Below are positions 1-38,000 of a stretch of 64,000 nucleotides of DNA, piece after piece (positions within the stretch are counted from its first letter, which is position 1; each line of letters starts with the position of its first letter). Below the pieces are notes generated by a model. That model made no database searches. It was not told the DNA's origin and saw only the letters and a program-made list of their open reading frames with translations. A program made the translations under genes and the position numbers. The stretch lies in NCBI GenBank assembly GCA_029204045.2, contig CM055065.1, positions 7,814,297-7,878,296 on the forward strand, in the 5' to 3' direction. The DNA is from Tillandsia leiboldiana. Lineage: Eukaryota > Streptophyta > Magnoliopsida > Poales > Bromeliaceae.

Positions 1-245
1 TTGGAGGTGTTTGATGGAGGTGTATTTTTTTGTATTCTTTAGCATGTGGATTGTTCAAGATAATATATTTCTTTCTTGCTGGTAATATAGGTTAAGTAGT
101 ACACGGTAGAACTTTAGGTATCGTGTTATACAAACAAACAAACTATTTTAATTTGGATATGCTTGTTTTCTTGGAAGCAAAGATATTAGCCTGACTAATA
201 TGAGCGATAATGAACATAGCGAAGGTGTCTTGCCTGTACTAACTA

Positions 246-354
246 GATTATCCACCCTAAATTTTTGCAATTTTAACTTTTGGATTATCCACCTTAATTT
301 TTGCAATTTTAACTTCTGGATTATCCACCCTAATTTTTGCAATTCTAACTTTGT
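246..354. repeat. Three-copy 36-37-bp tandem repeat
   Basis: Units start at 246, 283 and 319, each opening with GATTATCCACC and closing with a TTTTTGCAATT..AACTT segment. They differ at a few positions only. The repeat lies within intron sequence and the small ORF that runs through it on the minus strand is a by-product. Confidence 0.8.
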
Positions 355-532
355 AAAGTAATTAAATTACCTTGTGCGAGTAAAATTCTTTGGGTTATAG
401 TATCCCTGCAAATAAGTGCATGCGGCACCTCTCATTCTTGATATGCAGCCAATTTTTCGTAGGCAAACTGCAGAATTATTTAACATTCATAAAATGCTTG
501 ATTTTGTGCTAGTGCCTAGGATTGTTATTAAT

Positions 533-1042
533 CTATGTATCATGGACACTTCTATAACCCTCGCGTGTCCGTGTCAAACACTCGCGTGTCCGTGTCGGAC
601 TTGTGTCCGATGTGGACACTTTTTGAACGCGCGTTCAATGCCGATCCATAACACATACAATTTAAAAAGTATATATATTTTTTTATTTTATTTTTTTATA
701 TATATATAATGTACGATAATAAATATTTTAGCTTTTTGATGAGTACATACAAATTTTTTTTGAACAATATAAATAAGTTATGTATGGTGGAGAATTTTTT
801 TTAAAAAATATATGAACTATCAATTAAAAATTTTATTAACTTCCACTCATATGAGAAATATAACAATATTTTACAAAAATTTATATTTTATATATAATAA
901 ATATATATTATTATGTTAATAATATTATATTTTATTATATGTATTCATGCCGTCTCCGTGTCCTAATTTTTTAGAAGTTGCCGAGTCATCGTGTTCGAAT
1001 CGTGTCGTGTCTCATGTCCCGTGTCAGTGTCCATGACGCTTA
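533..1042. mobile_element. Mutator-like non-autonomous element with 9-bp target duplication
   Basis: The 9-bp sequence GTTATTAAT occurs on both sides (524-532 and 1043-1051), the duplication size typical of Mutator-like elements. Just inside, the ends are inverted copies of each other: CTATGTATCATGGACACT on the left against CTAAGCGTCATGGACACT read from the right (15 of 18 match). Both subterminal regions are rich in repeated GTGTC/CGTGTCCGTGTC motifs and the middle is AT-rich with no credible coding sequence. At 510 bp it is a MITE-sized element. Superfamily assignment rests on the duplication length and TIRs only. Confidence 0.65.
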
Positions 1043-1212
1043 GTTATTAATAGATACTTGGTTACCATGTGTGATGAGCAAAATTTTGCTGCTTGGGCAT
1101 TGCGATAGTTGCTTCATGAGCACATTGACATTATTATGTGTTTTTTTATCAATCTTTTCTTCTGGTGATTGCGGTGACACTGAATTGTTTGGTTTACCAT
1201 GTATAATCTCAG

Positions 1213-26486
<25,274 letters not shown>

Positions 26487-28382
26487 TCACGTTCCTTTTG
26501 CGATACTCCTGCTTCAAAACTACAATCCTGCTTCACAACTGCAATATTGGTGTAAATAACTGAACAAACATATATATATTCTCTGTCACAAAATTGTATT
26601 ATAATAGGGTTATGATGCACAGCTGTTGAAATTCTGCAACGAGTTTATTTCAATTTTACATCCCTGTGCGCAGCGATTGGAAATTGCAGCTTTTCTTATG
26701 TTCGTTTATCTTTTTATTCTCCTAGTTATAAAAATTCCAATTAAGTTGCTATCTCCAGAGTTCTTCGCAAAACCGTGGCGGGTCTCGTAGATATGCATTG
26801 ATGCTACTATCACCTTGAAAATACTTATTATTGAGTTCTTCAATAATTGAACTAAGTTAACATTTCGCACTTGCATTGTTGCTTATTGCCTTATTTCGAA
26901 ATGTACTGATTTGTGCTAGGAAGATGATCGTTTTTCTATTATTCTATTATGTTACAATTATATCATTATTCATCAAATGATAGTCTTTTACTTTGTGTAG
27001 GGTAAATTGAGAAGTGTATCCATTTCTGACAAAATGGGTGTTGCCATTATCCCCTTTGTGCAATAATTTTATTTGTGGCCATGTTCTTTTCTGTTTTGAA
27101 AGTATGGTTTGGTGTCATTTAATTGACTTTTTTTTCTTTTCTATGTTTCTGTCAGATGTTCATATCTCCCAGTCCCACGGTCGCCTGGACTTCGCTATAA
27201 GGTAGTACACCTAACTTCAGAATTCAATTATCAAAAGTAGTACCCGGCCAAATCAAGTTTAGTAAGATTACTTTAGTTTAAAGTTAAAAAAGCTATTTTT
27301 GTTTGTGTACTTTTCTAGTAGATGACAATAGCTTGTTGGAGGTATTAGCTAAAAGCTAAAGTGCTTTGGATCCCTCGCAATGGTTTCCTATGTATTTATT
27401 TGAACCGCCAATTGCAGTAGTACATTTTTGAAATTTAGTAATGTTATTAGTACATTTCAAAAGTACCTGCAAATCTTACATTGTTTTTATTTAAGGACGA
27501 CTATAAGTTGGTTCTTGTTTGGTCAATTTTTATTATTATTATTTTTTTAAAAATACTAAATGTTAATTTTTTTTTTTTATAAATTCTTGGGTATACATCA
27601 AATGGGCTAAATTTAAATTTTTGTATAATATTTCAATCACATAAAAAATATTTTATACTGAATAAATTATTATTGAATATTTGACTCTAACATTCAACAT
27701 GGCCCTAACATCACACTTCCTATATCATCCATCTATAATAATTACATAGAGAAATTTGTGCTTTGGAATTTTTTTTACTATTAATGATATTGTGAGTGCG
27801 AATTAACTTCTATGTACATAGTAGATGATTCAAGTTCAAACAATTCAACAAATTACACTACCAGCAAAAACCAATAATGGATTCACATAATAAATAAACC
27901 AACAATGCTATGATGGGATGATACATTTTTGGTAGAATTGTATTGAGACACCCTCAACTATAGGCCCGTTTGGAAAGACGCTCCTAAGCTTAACTTTTCT
28001 TTATTGATCCTGGACTTCTTAATTTTAATTTTTTTTAATTAAATTATTTTAGTCAGTTAAATGAAAATTTTTATTAATACAATAGTTATATACATCTGTT
28101 ACAAAGTTTCCAAAGTCATCAAATTTAATAGAATTATTAATGAATTTGATGAATACTCCAAACTTACAAAGCTATACAATCGCTCAACTCTAAAAAATAA
28201 AAGCTAACAAAAAAAATAAAAAAAATAAAGCTGAGGAGATCATTTAAAAATATTTCATAGTCTAGGGTTCTCCATATATTTTGACCATAAATTATTCTTT
28301 GAACAATGCTACCACCATACACTCCATATATTTTGGTAAAAATATGTGAAGACCCCTTGTAGGTTATTTTGGAGTAGCTCCC

Positions 28383-28421
<39 letters not shown>

Positions 28422-28726
28422 GATTGAAATCCTCTTAATTTTTTGTTTTTTATTTGAATTCTTATACATAATTAGTTTAGAGATTTTATCAAATTTAATA
28501 ACTTTTATTCACTAAAAAATAATTAAACTCATTAAATTTTTGAAAAAATTATCAATAAATTTTTTAAAATTTTTTAAACTACAATTATTCAATTCTAAAT
28601 TATTAGATGTTGAATGGATCTCAATTTAAAAAAAAAACGGACAAACAAATTCAGCGGCGACTTCAGAATGACCGGCATGAGAAGTCTCAGTAAATTTGAC
28701 TTTGACAAATTTTTTTTTGTTAATTA
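26487..28726. other. Region between the convergent PTC52 and VPS62-like genes
   Basis: No gene is recognised. The first few hundred bases should be the PTC52 3' UTR. The rest is AT-rich, with a poly(T) run of 35 at 28386-28420 and a segment near 27960 (GGCCCGTTTGG) that resembles the terminus of a Harbinger- or hAT-type element, for which I could not define a partner end. Confidence 0.5.
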
Positions 28727-30375
28727 TTATTTCTCATCCATAGTCCAACTACTCTTCTCCTTGGGTCCAGTCGGCCCTTCCTCGCCGAGCACTTCCGCCG
28801 GCAGCTCCGCCACCAGCTTCTCGAGCGCCCTCCGCAGCCTCTTCGGAAGCAGCTTCTCAACGTCCTTCAGCTCCTTCGCGATGTCATAGCTTATCTTCGG
28901 CCCCCACTCCCTCATGTACTCCAACCACGCCGGCTCCGCCACCGCCTCCCCTACGTCGTACTCCGCTGCCACCAACTCCCACCTCCCTGCTGTATCCATC
29001 TTCTTCCCCTTGGCCGTATCGTTCCTTATACCTGTCGAATGAATATATAAATATTATAACACGCTTTTCTCGTATTATACAGTTGTTTCATATTATTTAA
29101 CAGTATACCTATACCCAGCTTCTTATTGCCCTGGAGCACCAACCCGGCCTTGGCGTAAGCCGCGTGGCCATGCAGCGACGCGTAGACCGCAGGCTTATTC
29201 CCGCCGGACGGATCGTACTCCACCTGCGACGCGTCGATCCACTGGCCGGAGCTGTGCTCGGCGAAGTACACCGTCCGCAGCTCTCCGCCGAAATTGCTCA
29301 CCCTCAGCGTTACGTGCTCCCAGTCCCCCACATGCTCCCCTATCCTCCCTAGTGAAATGTTCAGAAATTCCACTTTTGCCTTAGCGTTGCCGTTGAAGGG
29401 GTAGAATACCCACAGGGCTAAATCGGTAAATGTGCCCCCGAGCATGGGCTTGACGTGGAGGTACACTTTTGCGCTGTCTAGATCGCCTGCTTTTACTTTG
29501 GCTTTCAGTCTGCCGTCTCCTGGGAGGTCTATCCAGTATTCCCCGTCGTCCGACCCTCCCTGGGGGAGGTTCGAGCCATCGGGAGTGATCACGGTCGGAT
29601 TTGAATTTGAATTTGAATTTTCTTTTTGGTACAGCAACGCTCCGTTGCTGAAAAACCAAGTTACCGAAGAAGGAAAAAATTGCTCATCAGGGTGAAAATA
29701 TATCGCAGGAGAGTACACTTGCATTAAAGCTTCTATTTGTGCTAAACTCGGCATTGCGGAGGTGAACTCGGCGCTGAGATTCTTCAAACAAGCTATAGTC
29801 GCCGACGATGGAGAGCCGTTGGATTGGGCCGCCGCGAACATGCCCGCGCACACGCCGCGCGCCTGGACGCCCCGATCGGACGGTCGCAGTGAGCTCACGC
29901 TGAAGCTTCCGTCGTCGGTGGACCAGAGCGATGTGTCGGGCTCCGATGGACCGGTGAAGTCGGCGCGGACGCAGCGGACTCCGTCGAGCGGGGGCTTCTG
30001 GGCGGAGTCGGTGACGAGCAGTCCAACGGCTTTGTAGCCGTTGGGAGGAGTCGGCAACCAGAAGAAGCCGTCGCCGACTCTTTTGACGGAGGTGGATTCG
30101 GCGCTCCACACGAGGGTGTAGTCGAGGGGATTCGCGAGGATGCCGAGTTCTTGTGTGTCGCGCGCGACGAGGACCCAACCGTTGAGGGGGCCGTTGTTGG
30201 ACTGGGCGTAGGACCCTAGTGAATAGAAGTCGGCGGGGATTTGCGTGGGATTGAAGAATCCGGCGCCGGCATCGCCTGGGCCGCCGTCTAATGTGGCCCA
30301 TACCTTGGTGAATGTGGTCACTTGGCGCACTTCTAGGCCCCCTAGATCTATGCTCCCCGTAGCAAATCCCCCACC

Positions 30376-30412
<37 letters not shown>

Positions 30413-30853
30413 TAAAATGGATAATTAATAAACTAATCATTTTTATTTTCCAAAATTATAATAATTATATAGAAATAGAAAAATAAATTAACTATTTGTA
30501 AATTAAAAAAAAATACTTTTTATATATTTCAAATAAAAATATATCTTACACCTACTTATTCTTAGAGTGAATTTTACTAATCACATCGCAATAACTAGTG
30601 AATAAATTTTTATTCTGAAATGAGTAGAATGCAAATTATATAATCAATTTTGGATATACGAATAATATTGCTAAAAAATTAATAATAAAAAATATATGAA
30701 GACCCCTCAACTATCAGCTAACATTTTAAAAATTCGTGTTGATTCAAAAATATTATTGGATAAAACGTCAAGGTTTTAACAAGTGGGTCATCCACATGTT
30801 GAAATAGTAATGTTAGAATAGTGTCATAAATATTTAATTATTATTTTAAATTT

Positions 30854-30939
<86 letters not shown>

Positions 30940-31177
30940 GGTCCGGCTACTACACTCTTATGAGTAAAATTTCTTTTGTATTCATAAGTTTTCATCTCTT
31001 GGATGAAGGAATGTGCGGTTAGGATTATAGTAGTCCCTAAAATTTATACTATTTTTCCAACAACCTAGTAAATTCTAGGGGGACCACTATCATTCTAACC
31101 GCACATTTTTTCATCCAAGGATAAAAAAGTTATGAATATAAAAAAGTTTATACTCATAAGAGTATAGTAACCCTACG

Positions 31178-31237
<60 letters not shown>

Positions 31238-32592
31238 GTAATATTAAGGCTAAGTTAAGTAGACGTAAGTTTTCAAATTTATTTTTTATAAAATTAATCT
31301 GTATTAATAAAAAATAAAATTAATTAAGTAAATTTTAAGTCGGTAGATTTTACTATGACTTGATCAAAAAAAATTTCGGCCGAATTGATTTAAACCGGCC
31401 GGTTCACCAATTCAACAGTTAAACCACCAATTGGAACAGTTCAAAATAATAGTTTAATTTATTCTATTCAAAATATTAATCCAAATTGCTTTATATACTA
31501 GGTCATGGATAGATTGGCGAACTGCCCATTCAATTCAATTTTTAAATCAAAACAAGCGCCCTAAGCACATTTTAAAATGCTAAGCCTACAATTAAAAGGC
31601 TTAATTTACAACACCTTATCCAATGGCCTCTAGAATTTACATAACTTTTTTAACTTTTAATAAAAAATGATAAAACTTATATAGGAGAAAGATGACTTTT
31701 GGATTACTAGAGTTAAAAGGAGTACAATCCAAAGTAAGTTTCTTTTTTAAATATCTATGCCCCTCAGCTTCTAATTTTTAAAAATTAGATAATTTTAAAC
31801 AAAAAAATTAAAAATTTTATAAAATTTATTTTTAATTTTATCAAATTCAATTAATTTAATAATTTTTAGTAAATAAAGTTAGATTAATTAATAGTTAATA
31901 ACTAATAGAGTCATTAAAATTGATAGTTTTTTTACCAAGTGTAAAAACTCAAATAAAAAAATTGGAACCCAAGTAAAGGATAAAAATAATAATTTTCTTA
32001 ATAAACTTAAAAGAAAAGTTGAGGGGGAAATTTTAGAACGACCTCTAGTTGAGGGGATCTATACATTTTTTATCTTTTTAAAATACATAATAAATTTCTT
32101 ATAGTTTTTTAAAAAATAAAAATTTAGTTATTTTGTAATTTTTTTTAAAAAAACTGAGTTTATATATATGAACTTTAAGAATATATAAAATTTACATTGT
32201 ATAGATTTTTCATTTCTAAAAAATAGTAATAATATCAATTGTTATTATAGATAGATGCCCAAAATTATATTTTTTTTTAGAAAAAAAGCAAATGTATGAA
32301 CATCATACGCAATTATTATCGCATGTTTTTGTGTGAGAACTATATGATACATGTATAAAACTAATTTTTGCAGGAAAAAAAAAACTTATTTCTAATGAGA
32401 TTTGAAAATTTTCATAAATGACAAAATAATATTATTAAAATCATAATTCACAAAAAAAAAAAAATGTAGAGTGAATCAAAATTTGTGATTGTACCTACCT
32501 GAGGGCCATGTTGGTAGAGGGGAAGGGAAATTGAAGGGCGTGTCGATAGGAAGCGATTTTTGTGAACTAGTACTGTTTAAGCAATTTCCCAT
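28727..32592 (-). CDS. Plant VPS62 / DUF946-family protein
   Basis: Exons on the minus strand: 32499-32592, 29109-30374 and 28727-29031; 1665 nt, 554 residues plus stop, the usual size for this plant family. Junctions are canonical (CCTCAG/GTAGGT to TTATTAG/GTGGGG; GGTATAG/GTATAC to CGACAG/GTATAA) and restore PTWPSGGGF and KKLGIGIRND. Recognisable blocks: VRQVTTFTKVW near the start, FSVSSLRPSDRGV, YSPAIYFHPDEQFFPSSVTW, GEHVGDWEHVTLRVSNF, AEHSSGQWIDASQVEY, YASLHGHAAYAK, and GRWELVAAEY with the end EEGPTGPKEK. The family is named after yeast Vps62 but its biochemical role in plants is not settled. I chose the inner ATG because MGNC offers an N-myristoylation glycine with a nearby cysteine, the ATG context (ACCATGG) is strong, and relatives usually start near here. 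An in-frame ATG at 32665-32667 would add 25 Ser/Thr-rich residues. Confidence 0.9.
30859..30936. repeat. (TA)n microsatellite
   Basis: TA tract abutting the left end of the MITE at 30937. A second tract at 31179-31233 abuts its right end. Confidence 0.95.
30937..31178. mobile_element. Foldback MITE related to family A, in the VPS62-like gene
   Basis: Starts GAGGGTCCGGCTACTACAC and ends in the inverted GAGTATAGTAACCCTACGC. About 95 bp at each end are near-perfect inverted copies, including GGATGAAGGAATGTGCGGTT, so almost the whole element is one hairpin. Flanked by TA repeats. Confidence 0.75.
31179..31233. repeat. (TA)n microsatellite
   Basis: TA tract following the MITE. Confidence 0.95.
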
Positions 32593-32715
32593 GGTTGAGG
32601 AAGAAGCTGCAGCTTCTGAAGTGCTTTTGGGAGTAGAGGTTGAGGATAGAGATAGGGTAGGAGACATATTATTATTGGTATTTAATTATAAGCAGTGGGG
32701 TTTTGATGAAGCAAT

Positions 32716-32764
<49 letters not shown>

Positions 32765-32770
32765 GCATAT
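32593..32770 (-). promoter_or_regulatory. 5' leader of the VPS62-like gene with (GA)n tract
   Basis: Between the likely transcription start (about 30 bp after the TATA box) and the ATG lies a pure GA run on the minus strand (32719-32761), common in plant leaders. The leader also holds the alternative in-frame ATG at 32665-32667. The start site is inferred. Confidence 0.5.
32719..32761. repeat. (CT)n / (GA)n microsatellite in the gene leader
   Basis: About 21 pure CT units on the plus strand, GA in the sense of the VPS62-like gene. A second (CT)n(TA)n stretch lies at 32869-32899. Confidence 0.95.
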
Positions 32771-32795
32771 ATTTATGTTGTCCTTTTGTGGTCCA

Positions 32796-32803
32796 AATTT
32801 ATA
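32796..32803 (-). promoter_or_regulatory. TATA box of the VPS62-like gene
   Basis: TATAAATT on the minus strand, about 130 bp upstream of the first in-frame ATG and 35 bp upstream of the GA tract. Confidence 0.5.
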
Positions 32804-32866
32804 AGGCTTGTTCCAATGGAAATCACAAAGCTAATTAATTAAGCTTTGTCAATTACATTGGTTCCT

Positions 32867-32897
<31 letters not shown>

Positions 32898-33059
32898 TTT
32901 TGTTTATATAGAATAAATGATAAAGGAAAAGAATTGTTGAAGTTGAAGCGTGCAAGGAAGACTCCATTCTAGGTGTTTGTGGGTTTTCTTTCTGTAGTTG
33001 CTCTTCCATCATAGCAAGATAAAGGCCCTCTCTACATTTACCATCTTAGGTGTTTGTGC

Positions 33060-33685
33060 GTTTCTTATGGTTCGCTACAATAAATAAGAACTGTTTATTC
33101 TCATTCGTAATATAGGTATAATTTTTAAAATAAGCAAAAATAAAATTAATTTTAGATAAAAATTAAATTGTTTTTAAAAATAAAAAAATAGTATTAATAG
33201 TTATATTGAAATAATAAAAATAAGAAATAATTATAAATTTAAAATAATAATATTTAATTAATTAATATAAAAATATTGATTAAATAATAATTTAATTTAT
33301 TTAATTGACTACTGCTAGATAATTCTAAATATTAATTAATAAAATAATTAACAATAAGTATTTATTGATTAATAATTTAATTAATCCCAAATAATTTAAT
33401 AAATTAATAATTCAATTAGTTAATTATTTAATAGTTAGATAATTAGTTAATAAAATAATTAGATTAGTCAAAATATTAGATTAATTAAAAAGTTAATACA
33501 ATACTTAAAATTATATTTATTTTAATTAAATTTATTCTCAAGTGAAAATAAATTTATTCTAAAAAAGGGTGGAACAATAGTTTCAAACCTATACTTGCTT
33601 GTTCCATCAAAAGAAGAACATTTGTTCCTACCTCTTTATTTTTTTGTTTGAAGAACAAAGGTGGGATAACCCCATACTTGTTCCT
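33060..33685. mobile_element. Partial AT-rich element related to 33689-34782
   Basis: It repeats the order seen in the next element: AAGAACTGTTTATTC-like start, AATAATTAACAATAA-type AT-rich array, and an end with GGGATAACCCCATACTTGTTCC. The conserved GGCTGCGTTT terminus is missing on the left. Probably a truncated or diverged copy. Confidence 0.45.
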
Positions 33686-33688
33686 TAA

Positions 33689-34782
33689 GGCTGCGTTTCG
33701 TTCAGGTATAAGTTTAAACTGCTTATTCCAGAAATAGCTATAAGTTTCGAAACAAGTAGATATAAAATCAATTTTACGTTTGGATGAAAATTGAGTTGTT
33801 TCTAGGAATAAGAAAAATAGCGTTTGGATATTTAGATTAGAATAGTGAGAATAAGAGTAATTATAATTTTTAAATAATAATATTTTATCTAAATAATTAA
33901 TATAAAATATTAATTAAATAATAATTTAATTTATTTAATTAACCATTACTAGATAACCCTGAATATTAATTGATAAAATAATTAATAATAATGAGTATTA
34001 CTAATAAATAATTTAATTAATTAATTACAAATAATTTAATAAATTAATTAGTTAATTATCTAATAGTTAGATAATTAGTTAATAAAATAATTAGATTAGT
34101 AAAAATATTAGATTAATTAAAGAGTTAATACAATAATTAAAATTATATTTACTTTAATTAAGCGTATTCACAATTAATTGATAAAATAATTAACAATAAT
34201 GAGTAATATTAATAATTAATAATTTAATTAACTACAAATAATTTAATAATTAAATAATTTAATTAGTTAATTATCTAAATACTTAAATAATTAGTTAATA
34301 AAATAATTAGATTAGTTAAAATATTAGATTAATTAAAGAGTTAATATAATAATTAAAATTATATTTATTTTAATTAAACTTATTTTTAATTAATTGATAA
34401 AATATTAACAAGAATGAGTATTATTAATAATAAATAATTTAATTAACTACAAATAATTTAATAATTTAATAATTTAATAATTTAATTAGTTAATTATCTA
34501 ATTACTTAAATAATTAGTTAATAAAATAATTAAATTAATTAAAATATTAGATTAATTAAAGAGTTGATACAATAATTAAAATTATATTTAATTTAATTAA
34601 GCTTATTCTCAAATAGAAACAAGTTTTGTTCCAGAAAAAGACTGGAACAGTAGTTCCAGTCTTATACCAGCTTATTCCAGAAAGACAAGAACTGCTATTT
34701 TCATCTATAACCAAATACGTTTGGGTACAAACTGAGGGATAACCCTCTTATCCCTGTCTTTTACCGGTTGTCAAACGCAACC
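33689..34782. mobile_element. Tourist/Harbinger-like AT-rich element
   Basis: TAA on both sides (33686-33688 and 34783-34785) with inverted ends GGCTGCGTTT and AAACGCAACC. A 3-bp TAA/TTA duplication fits PIF/Harbinger. Inside are three tandem AT-rich units of about 205-215 bp starting near 33969, 34175 and 34389 (each TTGATAAAATAATTAA-like). No transposase. Confidence 0.55.
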
Positions 34783-34785
34783 TAA

Positions 34786-35024
34786 CGAAGCACTAACTTA
34801 ATTGGTCCATCGTAAAAGGTATTGGGAAGTTAGAAAACATAAAAGCCTCTATACATTTATCATTGTCTATAGCAAAATGTTTGATGATCGGTAACTACGT
34901 GTTGAGGCCAAAATTTTCTGCCACGAGAGGAAGTGACACGTGGCACCAACTGTCGGTTGAAAGACATCAGCCGGCAGGAGTTTTGAGTCAATAAGGGAGG
35001 ACTTGCATCTCGATTGAGACCAGC
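34786..35024. other. Short spacer left of the solo LTR, with a hairpin
   Basis: No coding sequence. A stem-loop at 34950-34977 pairs CTGTCGG with CCGGCAG around a 14-base loop. The last 5 bases, CCAGC (35020-35024), are the target duplication of the solo LTR. Confidence 0.6.
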
Positions 35025-38000
35025 TGTCACACCCCGGGGTCGAAACTGCGATCCGGGCCCGCCAACAGATCCGCCGCCCATACGGAAAACCCCCGTATGG
35101 ACGAAGCGTCTAACCTGAAAAAAGAAGGATATTATAGCTATACAGATATCAGAGCTGAAAAGTAAACTACTGAATAAATATATACAACTCCTCAAATAGT
35201 ACATGGCAGGTCCTCACAAATACATAAGTCACTCCAAAACTAAAACTCTCAAAAGTAAAAAGTACATGATACATCCTAAAATCACTGACAGTACTAGTAC
35301 ATCACCAAAAGGGTACAACTACTCTCACTGGAAGAAGACTGGTAGGGATCTAGCTCGCGACTCCCTTACCTCGATCAGCAGGATCAGCAACTGGAGCAGC
35401 AGGGACTGGAGTAGAGTTCCAAGGGGAAAGGTCACCACGGCGGGTGTGAGAACTACATCCCACAGTAGTTCTCAGTGGGTACCGCCAACAAGCCCGACGG
35501 TCTGCCCACTAAGTCTACTAGAGACATAAAGTAACAAATGCAATATTGAAAGGAAAAGAGTTGGAAAATAACTCTACAGCTACTATGCCTCTATCTAAAT
35601 GCTCAAGAAGTGATACAGATGGAAACATGATGCATCTACTATCTCTCAAATACAATCACCCAATCTACACTGACTGCCACATAGGGTCCAGTCAAACCTG
35701 CGCCCACCTACGACCGTTACATCCAAGAAGGGCCGGACTTACGTAGGGCGTTCGTGACTGCCAAAACTGGCCCAGCCAGAGGGACTGCGTCGACAAGTCG
35801 CGATAACAAAGTAACAGGCCCAACTCCGGAGTGGCACTCGAGGGGCGCGACCCCACCGAGGAAAGTATATGCGCATCTCTGTCGACCTCAATGCGGCTCA
35901 TGCAGGCTATAGTCCAATCCACGATCAACAAGATCGACAGTACCCAAATCACCTCTCTAACTCACTAACAGGAACCACTCTAACAGTCGGGACCGCTGTC
36001 AACCCAACGGCTCCCCAAATAGGAACATCAACTCAACAAGCAAACTCACTAGCTGAGTATACTCCACAGCCGACAACAATGAAAGGTCCGGGAACCCCGA
36101 AAGACTAGAACCTACAACCCAAATCAAACAAGAATAGGCTCTAGGCATAGCCTCTCGTTGTTCTCGACCCAAAGAAAAAGGCAGCCCTTAGAACCCAGAC
36201 CACTCGAATCCTCTCGAGTGGGGAAGTTTATAGGAAAAAATGTGACATTTATTACTGAAAACCATTTTTCACTCAACCCACGCGGGGTGAGGACTAAACG
36301 TAGTTCCTTTTTGAAAAACCATCTTGATTTGAGGAAAACCCATTTTAAATAATTTTTAGTTCTTTTAGGAAAAACAGTTGGAAAACAAGTTTTTATACCC
36401 AAACCCCGAAGGGCTAATGCCTTTGTCCAATCAGACAAGAACAGACTCCGGCGATCCTTCGATATTTGGAAGAAAACATTGGTTGACTAAAATCATGCGT
36501 GTGTCCAAAAGGTTTTAGGTTCAAGGTCCTGCTATCACTGGTATACTACTGCCACTAACACAGTGGCGACACATAAAACAGAGAAACAAGACATTCCGGG
36601 ACCACCGTTCACCCAAACGGCTCCCGCCACAGATAAAAAACCAGCTACATCTACCAGACTCCACTCTGCTCGCAATCACGAGAGTAACATGCATCCCACA
36701 CTAAGAGAAATCCCGGCCACTCAGCCCACTACCCGGGCGAGGAAAATACTATGTCCAGGGATAGAATGTAAAGTGTGGATGTCTAAAGTATAAATAAACC
36801 TAGCCAAAGTGAGAGTTTTCTACTAGTCTAGTTGAACATACATCATATGACAGGGTGCTAGGTCAAGTTTCAATAATAACAATAATTTAACATATTTAGG
36901 GAGCAATAAATCAATACTGATCAACATAGCAACACAAGGAGTATCAATTTTCTCTTTCTAGCATGCTTCCTAATACATCTCAAAATCATACATGTTCCCT
37001 ACTCAATAGAGTTAACGAACTGTCCATCGGTTTTGAAGACGAAGAAACCCACCTGAGCGCATGTCAATCCAAGATCCAAAAATGCTGAAACTAAACGGGG
37101 ACAAATCCTCGGATTCCCACGATTCCAACGGGTCCAAAATCACCCAAAAACACCTCCTTGGTACAAAGGTATGGTCCAAACATTGCAATCAACACAAAAT
37201 TTCCAAGTTTACAAACTGCTGAAAAATCAGTCCTGAAGATGCGCAAATACCACCTGTGAGATAAACTCCAAAAATTCTAATAAAAATACGACGGCGATCC
37301 TCGCGAAGCGTAGATGTCAATCGAGTCCTCACACGTCAAAATCCGATATCGAGTGCAGAGATAAAAATCCAATACTGTGCTGCTGTGCAGGAAAACTACC
37401 AGCAAAATAGGGGCTTAAAGATGTACAAGAAATCCCAATAAAAACCCAAAACTGATAGGAGCGGAAACACGAAAAACGAAGATCTACCTCTCGTGGAACC
37501 GACGGCGCAAAAATCGTCCAAAAGTTCCTTCCGAGTAGCTCTGTGGATCTCGTGGACCGAAACAAGACGGAAATGGGCCACCAAAGAAGAAACGTCGCAC
37601 TGCGCCGAATCACCGAAGCCGTCGATGCCGCGCCCTCCAAAAATTCCAAAATTCCCTTGAGAGATGCAGCACAAGATGATCAACAAGGTTGCTTGAGGGC
37701 TCTGTCGCAGTTGGGCTCGGGAAAAGGGTCCAAAGGCTCAAGAAAGGGGGCTATTTATAGCCCAAGCCCACCAAAGGGAGGCCTCGGATTCGGGTGCAAG
37801 AATCGGGCGCCCGAATCTGACCCGACCCAACACTGTGGGCGCCCGAAACGCCCACAGTGCGCCACGTGGCCCGCTCTCCGCCCCGCGCGCCCGGCGCACG
37901 CGCGCCGGCCAATCGCGGCACACCGCGTGGCAGCGCGGTCCACGGCGGGAACCGTGGTCCGCGGTTCACAGCGGGGCAGCCGGGTCGCTGCACCCGTCAA

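Larger units (their letters stand above)
1..1212 (+). other. Intron of the PTC52-like gene (3' part only)
   Basis: No coding similarity is visible here. The stretch ends in a pyrimidine-rich tract and CTCAG acceptor at 1208-1212, directly before the first visible coding exon, so it is the end of an intron whose start lies outside the window. It holds a 36-37-bp tandem repeat (246-354) and a MULE-like element (533-1042). Confidence 0.75.
30375..32498 (-). other. First intron of the VPS62-like gene (2.1 kb)
   Basis: Contains (AAT)n at 30378-30413, two long (TA)n tracts flanking a foldback MITE (30859-31233), and otherwise AT-rich sequence. Segments GACCCCTCAACTAT (30701) and, inverted, AGTTGAGGGGATC (32048) may be the ends of a further element containing the MITE; I could not establish a target duplication. 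Confidence 0.75.

Noticed and set aside
246..354. CRISPR-like look of the evenly spaced 36-37-bp repeats
   Set aside because: The units are contiguous with no unique spacers, in a plant intron. It is a plain tandem repeat.
416..709. 97-codon open frame near the MULE-like element
   Set aside because: Starts with GTG, overlaps the left end of the transposable element and low-complexity TA sequence, and shows no recognisable domain.
27160..27205. Possible small exon (TTCTGTCAG acceptor, ATG frame, then AAGGTAGT donor-like)
   Set aside because: The frame is about 15 codons and ends in TAA, PTC52 already has its stop at 26486, and there is no similarity to either neighbouring gene.
28386..28420. 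Poly(T) as the tail of a processed retrogene or SINE/LINE on the minus strand
   Set aside because: No LINE or SINE body or coding similarity precedes it on the minus strand and no flanking duplication was found.
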